NCBI GenBank assembly: GCA_036852015.1
Contig: JAANDG010000430.1
Span: 1 to 64,000, forward strand
From: Pelodera strongyloides
Lineage: Eukaryota > Nematoda > Chromadorea > Rhabditida > Rhabditidae
Reading direction: 5' to 3'
DNA length: 64,000 bases
The notes under the pieces are model-generated. The model did no database searches. It was not told where the DNA came from and saw only the letters and a list, made by a program, of their open reading frames with translations. This document shows positions 1 to 13,400 of this stretch, in pieces. The position numbers were made by a program, and so were the translations under genes. The number at the start of each line of letters is the position of its first letter. Position 1 is the stretch's first letter.

Positions 1-473
1 AACTCCCACGCCTTTTTCAAATTTTTCGACCCGGGGCGGAAACTAGGACCGCCCAGAGTCGGACTTCGCTTTAGTTGGGTCGGCACTTTGGGTCGGAGAG
101 GAACATAGTTTGTTGCTGTTCGAAATTTGTAATGTGATATGGAAAAATGGGGGGCATTTGAGCGGTAAACGAATTATGTCGATCACTCTGCTTTATTGTT
201 CTTATTCTTGGGCCAGTTGCGCGCCAGTAAGAGATAGGTTTTAGCACTTTGTATGCCTTGGTCTAGGTGTTTATGCGCGCAGCCTAAAAATTACGCGTAT
301 CCGTTTCCCTTTTGATAAAGTTCTTACAAAATTTTCCGACCAGTAATCTAAAAAAAGATCAGCTCCTATGTTCCTCTCCGACCCAAAGTGCCGACCCAAC
401 TAAAGCGAAGTCCGACTCTGGGCGGTCCTAGTTTCCGCCCCGGGTCGAAAAATTTGAAAAAGGCGTGGGAGTT
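1..473. repeat. Foldback element with ~105-bp inverted arms
   Basis: Bases 1-108 are repeated as the near-perfect reverse complement at 366-473, with a 257-bp unrelated middle. The arms contain GGGTCGG and GACCC motifs. The left end coincides with the window edge, so the true terminus and any target duplication cannot be seen. It probably lies in a 5' intron or upstream of BUB1. Confidence 0.85.
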
Positions 474-1371
474 GGATCGGCAAAACCACTGTTTGGAGTC
501 GGAGTTGGGTCGGCACCACCACGGTTTGGAGTCGGCACCACCGTAATTTGTATAGAAGCGTAGCCCATAAATTACACTACATAACGGGAGGAAATGTTTA
601 TTGCGAATAATACATACACAGTATATGACTAAACATTCAAATTTGACGGAGTTTTAGCGAATCGTCCATTGTCCAGTATTAGTATCAGGCAGCAGAATGC
701 ATCTTTGATGTTGTGAACTTCCGTGGAGCTGGCCACCAGTGTCTAAATGTATTAAATTAAATAATACTTCTGCGTCATTCTGCGAAGCTTACAAACTATT
801 AATAACATATACTTCTACGGCTGAGTCTATCTCTAGTGACCGACGAGAACCCTACTCTTAACACATCATAAACTTACTTACTTTATCGTGTTTAAATCCG
901 TTTGTTTGCTTGCTTGAATGCGCACCAGTCAGTGAAGCAATGGTACCTGTGATAGCAATAAGTTAACAGAGAAAATAATAAAGGAAATAGAAACAAATTA
1001 GAAAAAAAAAGAAAAGTGCAGGACTTCGAAAAAAATTGAAAAATCACCGTGAAAAATGCGATGTGCATGCGGAAGGGCTGCAAGCGCGCCAGTTGGGTCG
1101 GACTTGGGTCAGACTTGGGTTAGTTTGGCTGGCATGCGTTCACTGCTGCTGTCTACTGTACTGCTACACTATTTGTACTGCTAAAGGGTCGGCACTGCAA
1201 ATTTCAGTCATATTTAGCGTCGGCGGTGGGGTCGAAAGCCACAATTTGGGCGCGCATTGGGTCGGAGATTAACAGAGTCGGTTTCCTAAGGAATTGAGTA
1301 ATTTATGCAGGAATGTTCGGTGTTTGATTGTTTTTTTCCTTTGATTGTAAGGTTACGTTGTGTTGTTTTAG
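474..1371. other. Non-coding stretch with scattered GTTGGGTCGG motifs
   Basis: No exon is recognised here. Around 478-545 a unit containing GGAGTCGG and GTTGGGTCGGCACC is repeated, and related motifs recur at about 1089-1268, so this is probably degraded copies of the same repeat as the foldback arms. The BUB1 N-terminal TPR region should lie 5' of 1372 but is not evident in any frame. Confidence 0.5.
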
Positions 1372-4300
1372 CAGGAAACGAGACCTATGCCCCCGATGCT
1401 TCGAGTGTTGCTCCGGTCGTAGCTCCGCCTGTGGACGATTTCGAGGTGAGAGACTTACACCTTATGTTTCCTTAAAATTCATACATTGAGCATACCTTCA
1501 ATGCATTACATGTTGTTTCGATCGTAGTCATCCTCTATTCTCTATCGATCTATTTATCTATCTATCTAAGCTAGCTATCTAGATATCTATCTATCTATAA
1601 TCCATATATCTATCAATCTAAGCTAAACAGAAAATCCTCTATTAAAAAAAAGCCTTCGCGTCAAGAGCGTGCTCCTTTATTCAAGTGTGGTGCACTAGAG
1701 TGTTCAAAGTTCTTATGTATGAGGCTTAGGCGACGTGAGTAAAAAGATAATTTGTGTTTGGTGGGTTGGGTATCATTTGGTAGTATTATATTTATAGTAT
1801 ATGTTAGTATGGCATTTACTATAGTATAGTTAAAGCGTAGTCTGGGTTGTATTATGGTAGTATATTATGGTATATCTTGATGCTGTTCAGATATTCTGCG
1901 ACGCTGAGGAGAGTCTTCACCCGGTGAAGAATGCTCTCGATGCGCAGAAGACGGACGTTGAAAATTCGCCATTTGCCCCGAAAAAGGAAGCCGCCTTCAC
2001 GAAGCCGGCGGTTGTACCCTTTGGAGAGCGCAGTACTGAGGCGGCACCCGTGCCAGAAGTTGTTGTTCCACCGACCCGTCCCCGCATGGTTGGTATTAGA
2101 TACATTTTCGAATTTTATTAATTTTATATGGATGGACTCATCGCGCGCCTCCGCCTGTGCGGCACACGTATGTGGAGAGTCCCTATTTTAGCGTTTGTTT
2201 ATCTTCTCATGTTATTTTTACTTCCGTTCAGGCGCTCACCGAGATGCGTGGCCCTGCTGTCGCCGAGCACGAGGAATCTAATTTCCTGTGTAGGTTTTAA
2301 CTTGTTATTGTTAATTTGAAGCTTCGACTTAACCAGTATTCGAAGCTGTCGAGAAGAGTAATGGGAGTTGATATCGCGAAAGAAAGTCGTTACGATGATT
2401 ATGTTCTTTCACAACGATTATTTTGTTAGGTTGTGGAATTTCAAGAGTGTAGCTGGTTTCGTGGTTTGTTGTCCAAGGTTATCTAGCTTGTAAACTGGTT
2501 TACAGCTAAAGTTGGCGATCCCGTTAAATTTTCATTTATTAATAGCGACATTTATAGTCGACGACGAAGCGACGGTGTGTGGAATGTGGAAAACGAGCGC
2601 CGGGGCTGGTATTGTCACCTCGACGCCCGCGGTGAAGCAGAATCATATTACAGATGCGGGTACGGTATTTTTCCGTTGATAAGTCATAATACGGTACATT
2701 TCTCATGATGATATGTTGCTCTGCTTAGATTCACCATTGTCTTTTTTTATCACTTATACGGAATGCAGCTAGTCGTGCGTCATGCTTTTTCTATTATTAT
2801 CTGTGTTTAGAGTTCTTCGATGTGCGCGAGGACATGGAAGGCGCCGTCTCGACAGAGGAGGAGGAGGAGTCCTTTGAAGATCCCTTCAAGCTGGCCGGAC
2901 CACCCGGAAGCACGGCTTTTGGTGTAAGTTCCCGATAGTGGCTTATTAAGCGTTACTCATTAAAGGCTCGGGAATGCCCGTGAATGCCAATCGCCAATGT
3001 GACAAAGTAGCGAATCGGTTTTGTTATTTTGTTTGGTGGTGGGGGGGGGAATCATTTGTCTCTGTTTTGCATCTGGTCTTTGAGTTTGAAGTAATGAAAA
3101 CATTTTAGCGCCGTATGTCGATACAACCAGGAGGCTTCTCTGGCCGGAAATCGTTTGCGGGAGGACTGGTAATATTATGTTCTTTTATGCGATTGATAAT
3201 ACTTAAGTGCGTAATCCATTGATCCATTTTAGTCTATATTCCATGTTTGGTTATATAGTTGACGTTCTTGAGGCGGTACCTACGGTTTTATATTCTACTA
3301 GCTTACGGTTTTTTTTACACTCTCCGCCATTTCTGAGTAGAACATACGAATTCCTTTTTATCGTCCCCCAGTTCTGGGAGGCGGATGTAGTTGGCGGCGG
3401 ACGCGCCTGAGCCAGCGGTGCGCGAAGTTTGCGCTATTCTAGTTGGCGAAGTCCTGGCGCACGTTTATCTGATTCTGAATTCCAGGGTGGTGCACTCGGT
3501 TTGGGTAAGACGACTGGGAATGCTGGTGGACCATCGGCTCCTCCAAACGTTAGCGTGTCGACCGCACTCAACAAGTTGAACATTGGTGGGAGCCCGGCTG
3601 AGAAGGTGGAAGACAAGCCAGAGGTAGTGATCTAGTGTTTTTAGTTTTGGCGTTTGAGGTTTGTCCATGCAATGCATATATAATATGTTCATTCAAGTTA
3701 GTCTTTTGTTGAATGAAATAAAGAGGTAGGAAACGTAGTTTATGAAGTGTTTACTGGAAAAGTGCATTCATTCCAATGTATTGTACGTATGCGATCTGTG
3801 CTGGAAAGAGCGCTTGATGGCACACAAATAACATATGTACATGAAAATGTAGTACTGTAGTGTACGTTTCACAGACAATGTGTCGTAGCGCTTTAAATTG
3901 GTTCTGCTTCATTCTTGTTATATCTGACAACATTTAATGTAGATATAAATGGTGGTGAAAGTATGCCAGACAATATAATAATGATTATTTCTAGGTCGAG
4001 AAGATGAAGAAGCATGTGCCTGCAGTGGTGAAGCAGGAAAAGTTTGAGGATGTTTTGCCAGTTCCTGACCCTACGGAAGCCGAAACCGAGGAGGAGCACG
4101 AAGTCGACCTGAATGCGACCGGAGTGGGACTGCCGTGAGTTTTGTATATGAAATTTTTTATTCAGATGTATAATAGAAGGAAGTGTAGCTATGATTAAAA
4201 TGTTGAAAGAGAGGAAAACGTTTTGGTATCTTCGATTTCTTGTTATTTACCACATGCTACAGTTTCGTATCAAATTTTTCCATGTGTAGTTAGCGCCTGC

Positions 4301-7300
4301 GGCCTGCATTCTTTAGAAGAACTATTGTTGCGTTGTACTTGTACTTGCGTTGTTTTTTATTATTATTTTAAATTGTGTCTATTCAGTGAGCAACAAGTTC
4401 TTTCTTCCGTGAATCCATGGTCACCCGAGCTGAGAGGGCGGATCATGAAGGGCTATAAATCACCACATATTCATTACTTGCAGGTGAGCGTGATTGATCT
4501 AGATCTTGCAATATAGTCTGTAGTCTAGTGTGATGATTCTGCGGTAGTATGTCAGTTGTGTGGTACTTGGTTTGTGAATCGTGATCGGCTTCGTCTCCTT
4601 GTAATATGTGTGCCTTTCCGGCACAGAATGTAATGTAATTTGCATATGATTTATGTGAATGCGGTAATATGGTAGAGTGTCGCAAGCCAGCTGTTGTACA
4701 ATTTTAACTGTTAATGTGTCACGAGGCGCCCTTCGCCGATATTAGTGTTGGACATTGTTGTATATGTAAGTGTTAAATTGCTCGATGTTTCAGGGTAATT
4801 GCAAACGTTTGCTCGCAATGAACTCGGTGACGCTTGGCGGTGAAACATTCTATGTAAGTTGTTGTATTTTGGTTTTTATATGTTTCATTTAGTCGAGATA
4901 TAATAGAAAAGATTGTCTCAGCGAGGTCGACCAGCCTGTTGTTTATATTAAACTCTTTATTTAGAAAAACGAAAAACAGTATTAAATGTAAATTAACATG
5001 AAAAGAGAGAAACACACACAGGCTGAGCACATTCAAGCGGCTCAGCTTCTCACGCGGTGTAAACAATTCTCCAAAAACGGATACTGGATGCAAACAAACA
5101 AATGATCACTCATTTCACAGAACAGCTTTTGTTTTGATTTGCGTCGTCGCTGTTCTGTGAAATGAGTGATCATTTGTTTGTTTGCACCCAGTATCCGTTT
5201 TTGGAGAATTGTTTCATTAATTTAGATAAACACTCTGCTCGGACAAGGAGGTTTTGCCAAGGTGTTCAAGGCGAAAAACAGTGACAATGAGAGTTTGGCG
5301 CTCAAGGTGAGTGCCACTTTTTGTTTCATCGATCTATTTTTATTCCAGTTTTTATTTAAGTTTATTTATTGATTGTTTTTGTCTATATAGCCTACTAATG
5401 ATTGCACAGTACATACAGCATATTAATTTACTGTGTGTTATCTTTATCGTGGGCTGTTATTTCGTTTTGTTTGTTTAATTCAGCTATTGTTTAGTACGAG
5501 ATCCCTTCGTGCGCTTGGGAAGGCTACATCTGCGAGACGCTTCAGAGGAGACTCGCATCACAAGAGAAGATGGGGCAGTTTATGAAAGTGAGTGATCAAG
5601 TACTCCTATTTTCTACAGCTATTCTGAGCGTCCACTAGTAGACTTTAAAGCGGTACTGCACGTGGCTTTTGAAGCGTATGTATGACCTCCGCATTCTCAT
5701 GCGGAGGTCTCCGCACTATTATAAGCGATGTGTGAGCTATTCTGCGGTATTTTCTAGACATTTCTAGTCATTTGATTATAATACGTCGGGTTGTAGAGAA
5801 GTGTTTCAAAACGTCACGGTATTCCGCTTTAAATAAAAATATTTTTCTAATTCTAGGTGGATGACGTGTACGTGTACGACAACGCGTCAGTGATCACCAA
5901 TGAGTACCTACGCCATGGGAATTTGCTTGTAAGTTGTTGTTTGTTTTTCCCGATTTAGTGCCCTTCCGGTCCTAGCACAGAATCAAACACAAGTTGCATA
6001 TAGTACTGTAAGCCAACCGCCATCCCCTCCCCAGGATACAGCCAACACCCAGGTGTTGGCTGTATCCTGGGGAGGGGTTGGCCTACAGTACATGGTACTA
6101 AGTTTATCTAGCACACATTGCACAACCCACTTGTCATACCACTTTAAGCTTGCAATTTGTTCAGGAACTCGCCAACAACCTCTCGGATCCGAACTGGCAG
6201 CTCGTCATTGTGCTGGCTATCCAGGTAGATTCGGGTTCATTTATCTTTGTCGTTAACAACGGTAGCCCGAAGTCTGGATCTGCTATAACCGGCTAAGCGT
6301 ATATTAAAGTAGTTCCCTTTGTCTGTCTAGTACTTCCTCTAATCCTTCAGCTCGCTCGCATTCTCCGCGACGTGCACTCTGTGGGAATCGTGCATGCCGA
6401 CGTCAAGCCTGATAACTTCATGGTCCTCGGAAAGTAAGTAGACATTTGCCATTTTTTCATTTTTTTTTGTACTTTGATATGTCTATGATAAGTCAGTGCG
6501 TAACATCGACACCCACCACCGCCGCAGGTTTAGCTTTGGACTTTGCTCCCGAAGCTGGAGCGAATTCATATATTTGAGTGAAACGTATCACCGATAGATT
6601 GCGTTTCGACCAAATGACTATCTCCAAACTTACGCATTTGTCCTTGTTGAATCCCCTGTACCGTTTCCGCAGAAACTATTACTATATCTTTTACTCGACA
6701 GGCTTCCCGACACCTCGGACGTGGAGGAGATCCTCGCCTGCCAGACACTCCGTCTCATTGATTGGGGGCGCGCGATCGATATGAAGTCAATTGAACCCGG
6801 AGTGACATTCACGGGAAGGGCGGGCACCGAGAGCTTTGATTGTCCTGAGATGCTGGTGAGTTGGTTATATGGTGTTATTGCCATTACCGTTGGTTCATTA
6901 TGAGCCATCACTACTAAATACCTGGTACAAGGTATAAGCTTTTCCAGTCTCAGAAGGGCAATAATACCGAGGTTTTTCTCGCAACGGGTTTTTGTTGGTT
7001 TGTGTACAAATTGTGAACTTTGGTCGAAATCGAAATGTAGGTCACTAATTATCTTGTGGTAGATTTTATGTTGTGTCTGCACGCAGTGCTCGCTGGATGT
7101 GGTCGGTAGTTAGTCATTTTGGAAACGGTTTTTACTGTCAGTGGTTTTTATATTTATTTATGAGGCGATGCACATTCTAATGTAATAGTTTGCATTTGCA
7201 GGAAGGCCGTCCATGGACCTACCAAACTGATTACTATGGATTCCTCGGCACACTTCATGTCTTATTTTTCCGCACTTATATGACGGTCACCAAGACTGCG

Positions 7301-8141
7301 AATGGCCGATATGTTATGGGAGGCACGTTTAAGAGGTATGACAACAGATTATAGATTATATGCTGCCATACCGTCTACCCTACCGGCATGAGTGTTCCTT
7401 ACCAGACCGTGCACATGGATTGAATATAGTTTATGATACATACGTCGATCATGAACTATATTCAGTTAAGGACCTTGAAAACGTATGGCAGGCATTGTTC
7501 ATCTATACGTGAAGTTCCCGATATATATCACGTTCTGTTACCCGATTGTTAATGCCCCTATAGAGGGCTTAAGCTAGTCTGTTTCTGCCTTCTATCAAAG
7601 TAATAGATCTTACTCCAGGTGAAAATGTCAGTGTTTGCTTCTTCTTTCAGACGTAACCTGGCTCGTGATGTGCTGCTGTCGGTGATCGACGAGTTGCTGA
7701 ACATCAAGTCGTGCGATGATCTGCCTTCCTGGAACTCGATCATCAATCGGATGCAAGAGAAGCTTAGGTCAGTCTGATTTTCTGATATAAGTACAGTCAG
7801 AGTGTTGTTATTGCACCTTTCGCCGTATTGTGCGTCCGTGAATTGTTGTACGAGCAGGCCATTAACCATACAAATAGCCTAACTTCTGACCTACTACTTG
7901 CGCTAGTATGTGTCTGCTTCTTACCTAACTTTGCCTTATTTATGGTTAGGGATTTAAGGTGTGTTGGTGCTCCTGGCTCCCACTTTGCTTGTTCAACTAT
8001 CGTGTTTTCCATTTTCATCCTCTCTTCTCTCTCTCTCTTTCTTGTACTTTTAATTGTTATTTCAGGTCGGACTTTGACGTGCATTCGTGGAGAGAGGCTG
8101 TCCGTTTGTTCAATTCAAAAATATTGGTAAATCAAGTCTGA
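1372..8141 (+). CDS. bub-1: BUB1 mitotic checkpoint serine/threonine kinase (3' part of gene)
   Basis: Kinase of the spindle assembly checkpoint at kinetochores; the family phosphorylates histone H2A. I place 19 exons: 1372-1445, 1891-2088, 2232-2289, 2558-2659, 2811-2923, 3109-3168, 3486-3623, 3995-4134, 4387-4483, 4794-4853, 5226-5306, 5495-5587, 5857-5928, 6165-6224, 6351-6433, 6702-6855, 7202-7335, 7651-7767 and 8066-8141, about 635 codons, phase kept throughout. The first half is acidic and low complexity. The kinase domain starts near 5226 with a GQGGFAKV glycine loop and ALK lysine, followed by HADVKPDNF (catalytic loop), IDWGRAID (metal-binding loop, DWG instead of DFG) and DCPEML. 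These match the BUB1 signatures HGDIKPDNF and IDLGQSID. The TPR/Mad3-homology N-terminus is missing, so the gene starts before 1372. The first acceptor (1372 or 1375) is uncertain. Confidence 0.93.
1534..1622. repeat. ATCT-rich microsatellite
   Basis: An imperfect run of ATCT/ATCTATCT tetranucleotides within the first visible BUB1 intron. Confidence 0.8.
5060..5216. repeat. Hairpin-forming inverted repeat in BUB1 intron
   Basis: Arms at about 5060-5126 and 5148-5216 are nearly perfect reverse complements around a ~20-bp loop. The right arm ends only 9 bp before the exon that encodes the glycine-rich loop. It is probably a small MITE; its family is not represented elsewhere in the window. Confidence 0.85.
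5643..5834. repeat. TTAA-AGCGG inverted-repeat element, copy 1
   Basis: It starts TTTAAAGCGGTACTGC and ends TATTCCGCTTTAAA, in the BUB1 intron between the exons at 5495 and 5857. It also contains a small inner palindrome, GACCTCCGCA...TGCGGAGGTC. Confidence 0.8.
6005..6098. repeat. Compact near-perfect palindrome
   Basis: GTACTGTA and GCCAACC..CCCCTCCCCAGG followed at once by the reverse complement, meeting at CAACACCCAGGTGTTG with almost no loop. It lies in the BUB1 intron just upstream of the exon at 6165. Confidence 0.85.
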
Positions 8142-8875
8142 ATTGGAAGTTGACAGTAAGACACGTTTATTTTATTCGAATTTTGATTATTATTATTTTT
8201 TGCTGCTCAGGGCACCCATAGAACCATCTACGTGTATTCTTTATTTATCATTTCTGTGTCTCGTCTGATTCGGATGCTCGGACATGCTGTAGTTTCACAT
8301 TGGGAGGTCACTAAGAATACCAATGAAACAACGACCGCTACAGTATGCTCGAGTAGCTGTTCTCTTTTTTATTTCGACATTAGCCGGGTTGCTTCCTCAC
8401 GATATTTAGTGTGATCAAAGTTACGCTGTATTCGTTCATTTACTCGTTTGTATTTTTTCATTTATTAGGTCCCATTGATTGAACGGATTGAATCTTTTTG
8501 ATCCCTTGAAGTTTATTCGTATCTCAGCAGTTCTTTCAGTTTTCGCTTGTGTATTTTGATTTGAAGATCTATAATAGCAGTCCACCATGCTAGCTTCCTT
8601 GCTGTCATTTACAGCCATTACTTCCCTCGTATCGGTTTTATTGATCTACTTGCATTCGAGTTTAATTAGATCTCAATAGTTTTAACTGACCTCGCATGAC
8701 TTTTCTTAATTACTGGTTGACACAAGACGAAAACAAGTTGTATTTGTAGACTACCTTGGTGATATGTCGTCTTATGTCCTTGATTACAGACTTGTAGTCG
8801 TTGTCACTTGTGTCCAATATTATATTCCGTGTTTTAAATGTATTATAGAAATAAAACTGCATGCTATATGTGTTT
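8142..8875 (+). other. BUB1 3' UTR with poly(A) signal
   Basis: AT-rich non-coding sequence after the TGA stop. AATAAA at about 8849-8854 is the likely poly(A) signal. The 3' end faces the convergent gene, whose own signal is about 145 bp further on. Confidence 0.7.
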
Positions 8876-8994
8876 TGCCTCAGTTCTTAACACACTCACA
8901 ATCATTTCTCATTCTCAACGACTGTATTCACTATGGTAATTAGTTAGCAAAGAGAGAAGATATCCAACAGACAGACACAGAATTACATAAATAA

Positions 8995-10468
8995 TTTATT
9001 TTTCGAAACAATAGAACAGAAAGTCAGTATAAAACATAAATTCACTGTAGAAACATAAATACTCAAAGCATTAGAAATGGAATAGTTTCGAATTTGACAC
9101 GAAAACATCGACCGTATTCGCCGAGACACAGATAGGGGACACGGGACACTCCCTTTGCAAGAAGATATAATGATAGGTCCATGGGGAGTTCAAAAAGGGA
9201 TCGGGTACCATGCGTGTACGGGGAGGAGAGACTCTCCCTCCCCTCGGGGAGAATAACCCCAGAGTGTGACTTATGCAATATACAGTAGACTACGAATATG
9301 ATAGTCACCGGAGGTTGCATGCTTCAACAATGCAGAACTAAGAACCACTCATGGAAGAAAACATCATACAAGAGAAAAGGTGTAAAGCGACTAATTTGGA
9401 GATGCTTATGGTAAATCGCTAGAGTTGGCTAAGAAGCGGCGTCTGTGGTCAAGACAACAAATCAACTATACTATCCTCCCAAATTATGCTACCACCAAAA
9501 GCAGGTAATTAAGAACACGCTCTAATTGGCTAATGGTTAAAGACGCCAAGTCTCACCCAAAGAAGCACCGCCAAGAGATCTCGATCACAACCACGGGGGA
9601 AATAAATAAACTAAACTTTAAAAGGGAAGGGGGATAGAAGAGAGAGAGAGACAGAGAGAAAACAAGAATTCATAAATACAGTAACCAGGATATTCATTGT
9701 ATTATACTCTTTTGCACTCACAAACATACCTGATCAACAAAAACAGATAGAGATGATGAAAGAGCAGTGTGTGTGTAAACAGTAGCTGCATTACGCCGCG
9801 TAAATAACTTAAATAACAATAAAGAAAGGGGCACCTAAGCTTAAGAAATTGTACCTAGAATAGAAGCTCGTTGTACACAAATAATTCCGCATGATCTCTA
9901 ATTTTCGCTTAACTTTAAAACAAATCAAGAACAGATACTGGTTGGGTCGGGTGGTCGTAACCAATAGGCTTAACTAGGGCTGTCCTACTTACTCCAAAAG
10001 ATCAAGATCTAAAGTCTCATCCAGGTCCAGAATGCATCCACATATTTTTGAGAACATTAAGAAACCGCCGAGCTAATTGTAAGGCAACTGCGAAGGGCGC
10101 AAAAACATTAGAGACAGACATATGCTTTTCGTGAAAGACTTAGTGTTGAGGAGTATGTGTGAACCATAATTCAAGAGCGTATTTGTGCTAACAGGAGCCT
10201 ACTTTAACCACTGATAAAGGCCAATATAACAATCACAACTTAGTACCAATAAAATGGAAAGTGGAGAATGTATATTGGCACGATATTAAGAGCATACAAG
10301 ATAAATTATTGATAAATAATGTAAAGCAAGATCACCAATCGTTCCTCGTGGACTGAACCATAGAAAATTAAAAGTGATGCGCGCGCGGGTCCGGCGCGCA
10401 AATGGCGTCGAGGAAGGTGAGCCGATAAAGAGCCGCGGAGGGGGTAGCACAGTTGACATTTACTCCAC
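8995..10468 (-). other. Long 3' UTR of the Nanos-like gene
   Basis: About 1.47 kb without coding signs lies between the minus-strand stop codon and an AATAAA signal (TTTATT at 8995-9000 on the plus strand). It contains a GA-rich tract (9637-9660) and a short hairpin near 9220-9243. I identify no regulatory motif with confidence. Confidence 0.6.
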
Positions 10469-13400
10469 TCACTGACGAGGTCCTCCGTGACCACGGGATG
10501 ATGAATCATACTGAAAGATGATGACCATATTGCAACAATAATTACTAAGAGGAATCGCGTCTGAATGACCCTCACTCCAAGTCACTACAAGTTTACACAC
10601 AAATTCAGATAAGAACAACCCAACGTCAGTAGCTAAGCCGTGCGGCACGTGTTTTACAGTATACCCACAAGAAATTCCCTGAACATGGCTTGCCATTCTG
10701 CGCAAGAATGCACAAAAATTTACACATATACGTGAGCATATCATAGTTCAAAAACATGTCATACTCTCATAAGAATCTCAGAGTTCCTTCTCACCTGACG
10801 ATGTCCTGCTCCTCCAGCGTATCCACCACCTCCACGTTGGTGCCCATGACCATAACTACCTCCTCCACCCCGACCCTCTCCTCTGCCATAGTGACTTTGT
10901 CCGCCATAGCCACCGTCGTACTGTTGCTGAAAACAGCAAGAATGAGAGGAAACTCAAATAACAAAAGCGGAAAAGATATAGTACAAGAAAACTAACATAG
11001 CACATAGCTAAACAACCTGCAAAATTTAATCTATGGGGAACCAAAAACTGAATATACTACATAAGTCACTCAAAAAGTCCACTCCATTTACTCACCCTGG
11101 GTGGATATCGTCCTCCTCTGCCTCCGCCTTCCTTATTCTGGTACCCGCCTCCTCCTCCTCCTCCTTGCCCTCTGCTCACTCCTCCTTGTCGATGCTCCCT
11201 CATAGGAGCTGGTGCTCCATCTGATGAACCTCCCGTGTAGGGTCGTCGATGATGTTGCGATCTTTGGGATCGTTGCTCGGCCAAGAAGCTCTCAACTGCT
11301 AAAAGAAAGTGATGGGTAGAGGCTCCAACCTCACGTTATTACATTTAATACGACTCTTATGTTTATTTACTTTACAACATTTAATATGACTCTGATGTTT
11401 ATTTACTTTACAATATCATCAAGTGCATGGCATAAACTCGTTGACGCTCTGACCGACGAAACCGCCATCCGAATTAGCATATTGCATAAATTTAGACGGT
11501 GGTTTTGAGCTCGTAGCCATACCACCGTCAGGATTAGAATATTAGGTATGGTGAAAATCAGAAACGTATCATAAACAGCTACAAGTTTCGGAAACACTAC
11601 ATATATTTGGATGGTGGTTTTTAGCTTTTCCCGACGAGTTTTATGCCCTGATCAAGTGTGGTAACGAAAATAATGCTAATGTTACATAACAAATCTGTAA
11701 AGTAAGGAAATTACACTAAAAAACTCTTATCATTGAAAAATACAATCGATTACCAATCAGAAGCTACCGTGTCACGGAACCAATAAATCGATAAAAACAA
11801 AGAAAATTATTACAATCAATGCGTTGCACACAAACAATAAATAAATAAATAAAAGTAAAACATACGATAATCGGGACAGTTGGGTCCAATGTGTCCAAAT
11901 TGGCTGCACTTGCCACACTGGTGGCCCTCTCGGAATGCTCGGCATTCTTCGTCGTTTTGGTCGCGAAGACTAAAGGAATAAAGTAAAACACGTTTTTCAT
12001 TGCTGCTACAATCAGTAGTGCAAAGCGGATGGGGCACAAGGACAACAAAGAAGTTCAAGATCAAATTAAAGCGAATGACACATGATGCTGATCTGCTGAT
12101 TATGTGCTGTGTCTTTTTCGCTTATTTTTTTTATAGATTCCTGAAACAGAAACTCAAAATTCCACAAGGTCAGGAGATCAGCACGCAATCGATCTAGAAG
12201 TCGAGAAGACTTTCAATTTCAACAAAGTAGACTATGACTGATTAAGAAGACAACACAAATAACTTACACATGCTTGTCATAGTCCGGCCGTCCCGTCTCC
12301 AGACAGAATGAGCAGTATTCCTTTAATGATCGGACGTTATCCATGTTATGATCACACTGGACGATCGTCTGCGGAATGTTCTCCTTGGGCGAGAGGCTCT
12401 CGCGCTCAGACTTTGGTGTTCCCAGCTTCTCTGAAAATAAACATAAATCTATTCCAGTACTAATTGTATATGTACTACGAAAGATCCCAAAGAGAAAAAC
12501 AATGGTCCCAGCAATGCTCCGGCAACTTTGCATAATTCGACCAGAGCTTAAATATCTCTCAATATAATTCCTTTAAACCATTAACAACCTCCTATGGTTT
12601 TGGAGACTAAAACAATCTCTAACCTAACGCCCCCGTAGACTCCCCTATCTCCTTCTCTTAAGTCTTAAAACCCACCCACCTGCCAACTGCACCACATTCT
12701 TCTGGACCCGCTCCTCTTCTGGCGACGAAGCGGACGCGCGTGCTGCAGCAGTGGGTGCCGCTCTTTGTTGTTGCTGTGCTAAAGACGCTGTCGACGGTGT
12801 TGATTCACATTCCGTGGGCGATGCTTCCCGTGTCTCTTCAGCGGGAGCGAGAGCCGGACCAGAATCCGCCACAGAAATCTCATTTATCTGAAAGCAAGAA
12901 TGAATAGACTGAATCACGACTACCTCTCGACTGCTTAAATGAGAAGACACTGACACGCGGTGTTTCTGAGACGTCAGGTGTGTTCCATTCTTTGGAGACT
13001 GGCACAGAAGGAACACACGCACACGAATGCAATTTCTTTACCAGGGCATGTTTCATGAATCACATATAATACCCCTTTAATGTTAATCATTTTACCGTAC
13101 CTTCTGCGACAACTCTTGGATGTTCGTTCGCTCGTCTCTCACCGACTCCTCCGCACTTCCCACTGGAGTGTGTGCCTCTGATCGGACGGGCGTCGCTCCA
13201 GATGAACCATTATCCTGTAACAAACAAAAAAACAATGGATTGATTGATCGGGTATATTCTGAATAGAAATCCTAAAATCCACTAAAAACTTCCGAAATTA
13301 TGCTTGTTTCTTGGGCATAAAGATAAAGTGGTGCTTAGGGCTTAAAATCAAGCGGAACGGCCTGCGGGTTGACATAAAAAAGCGAGCGTTTAAAGGGACT

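Noticed and set aside
53..473. Possible CRISPR-like or regulatory GGGTCGG repeats
   Set aside because: The motifs are explained by the inverted arms of a foldback element in eukaryotic DNA; spacing is irregular.
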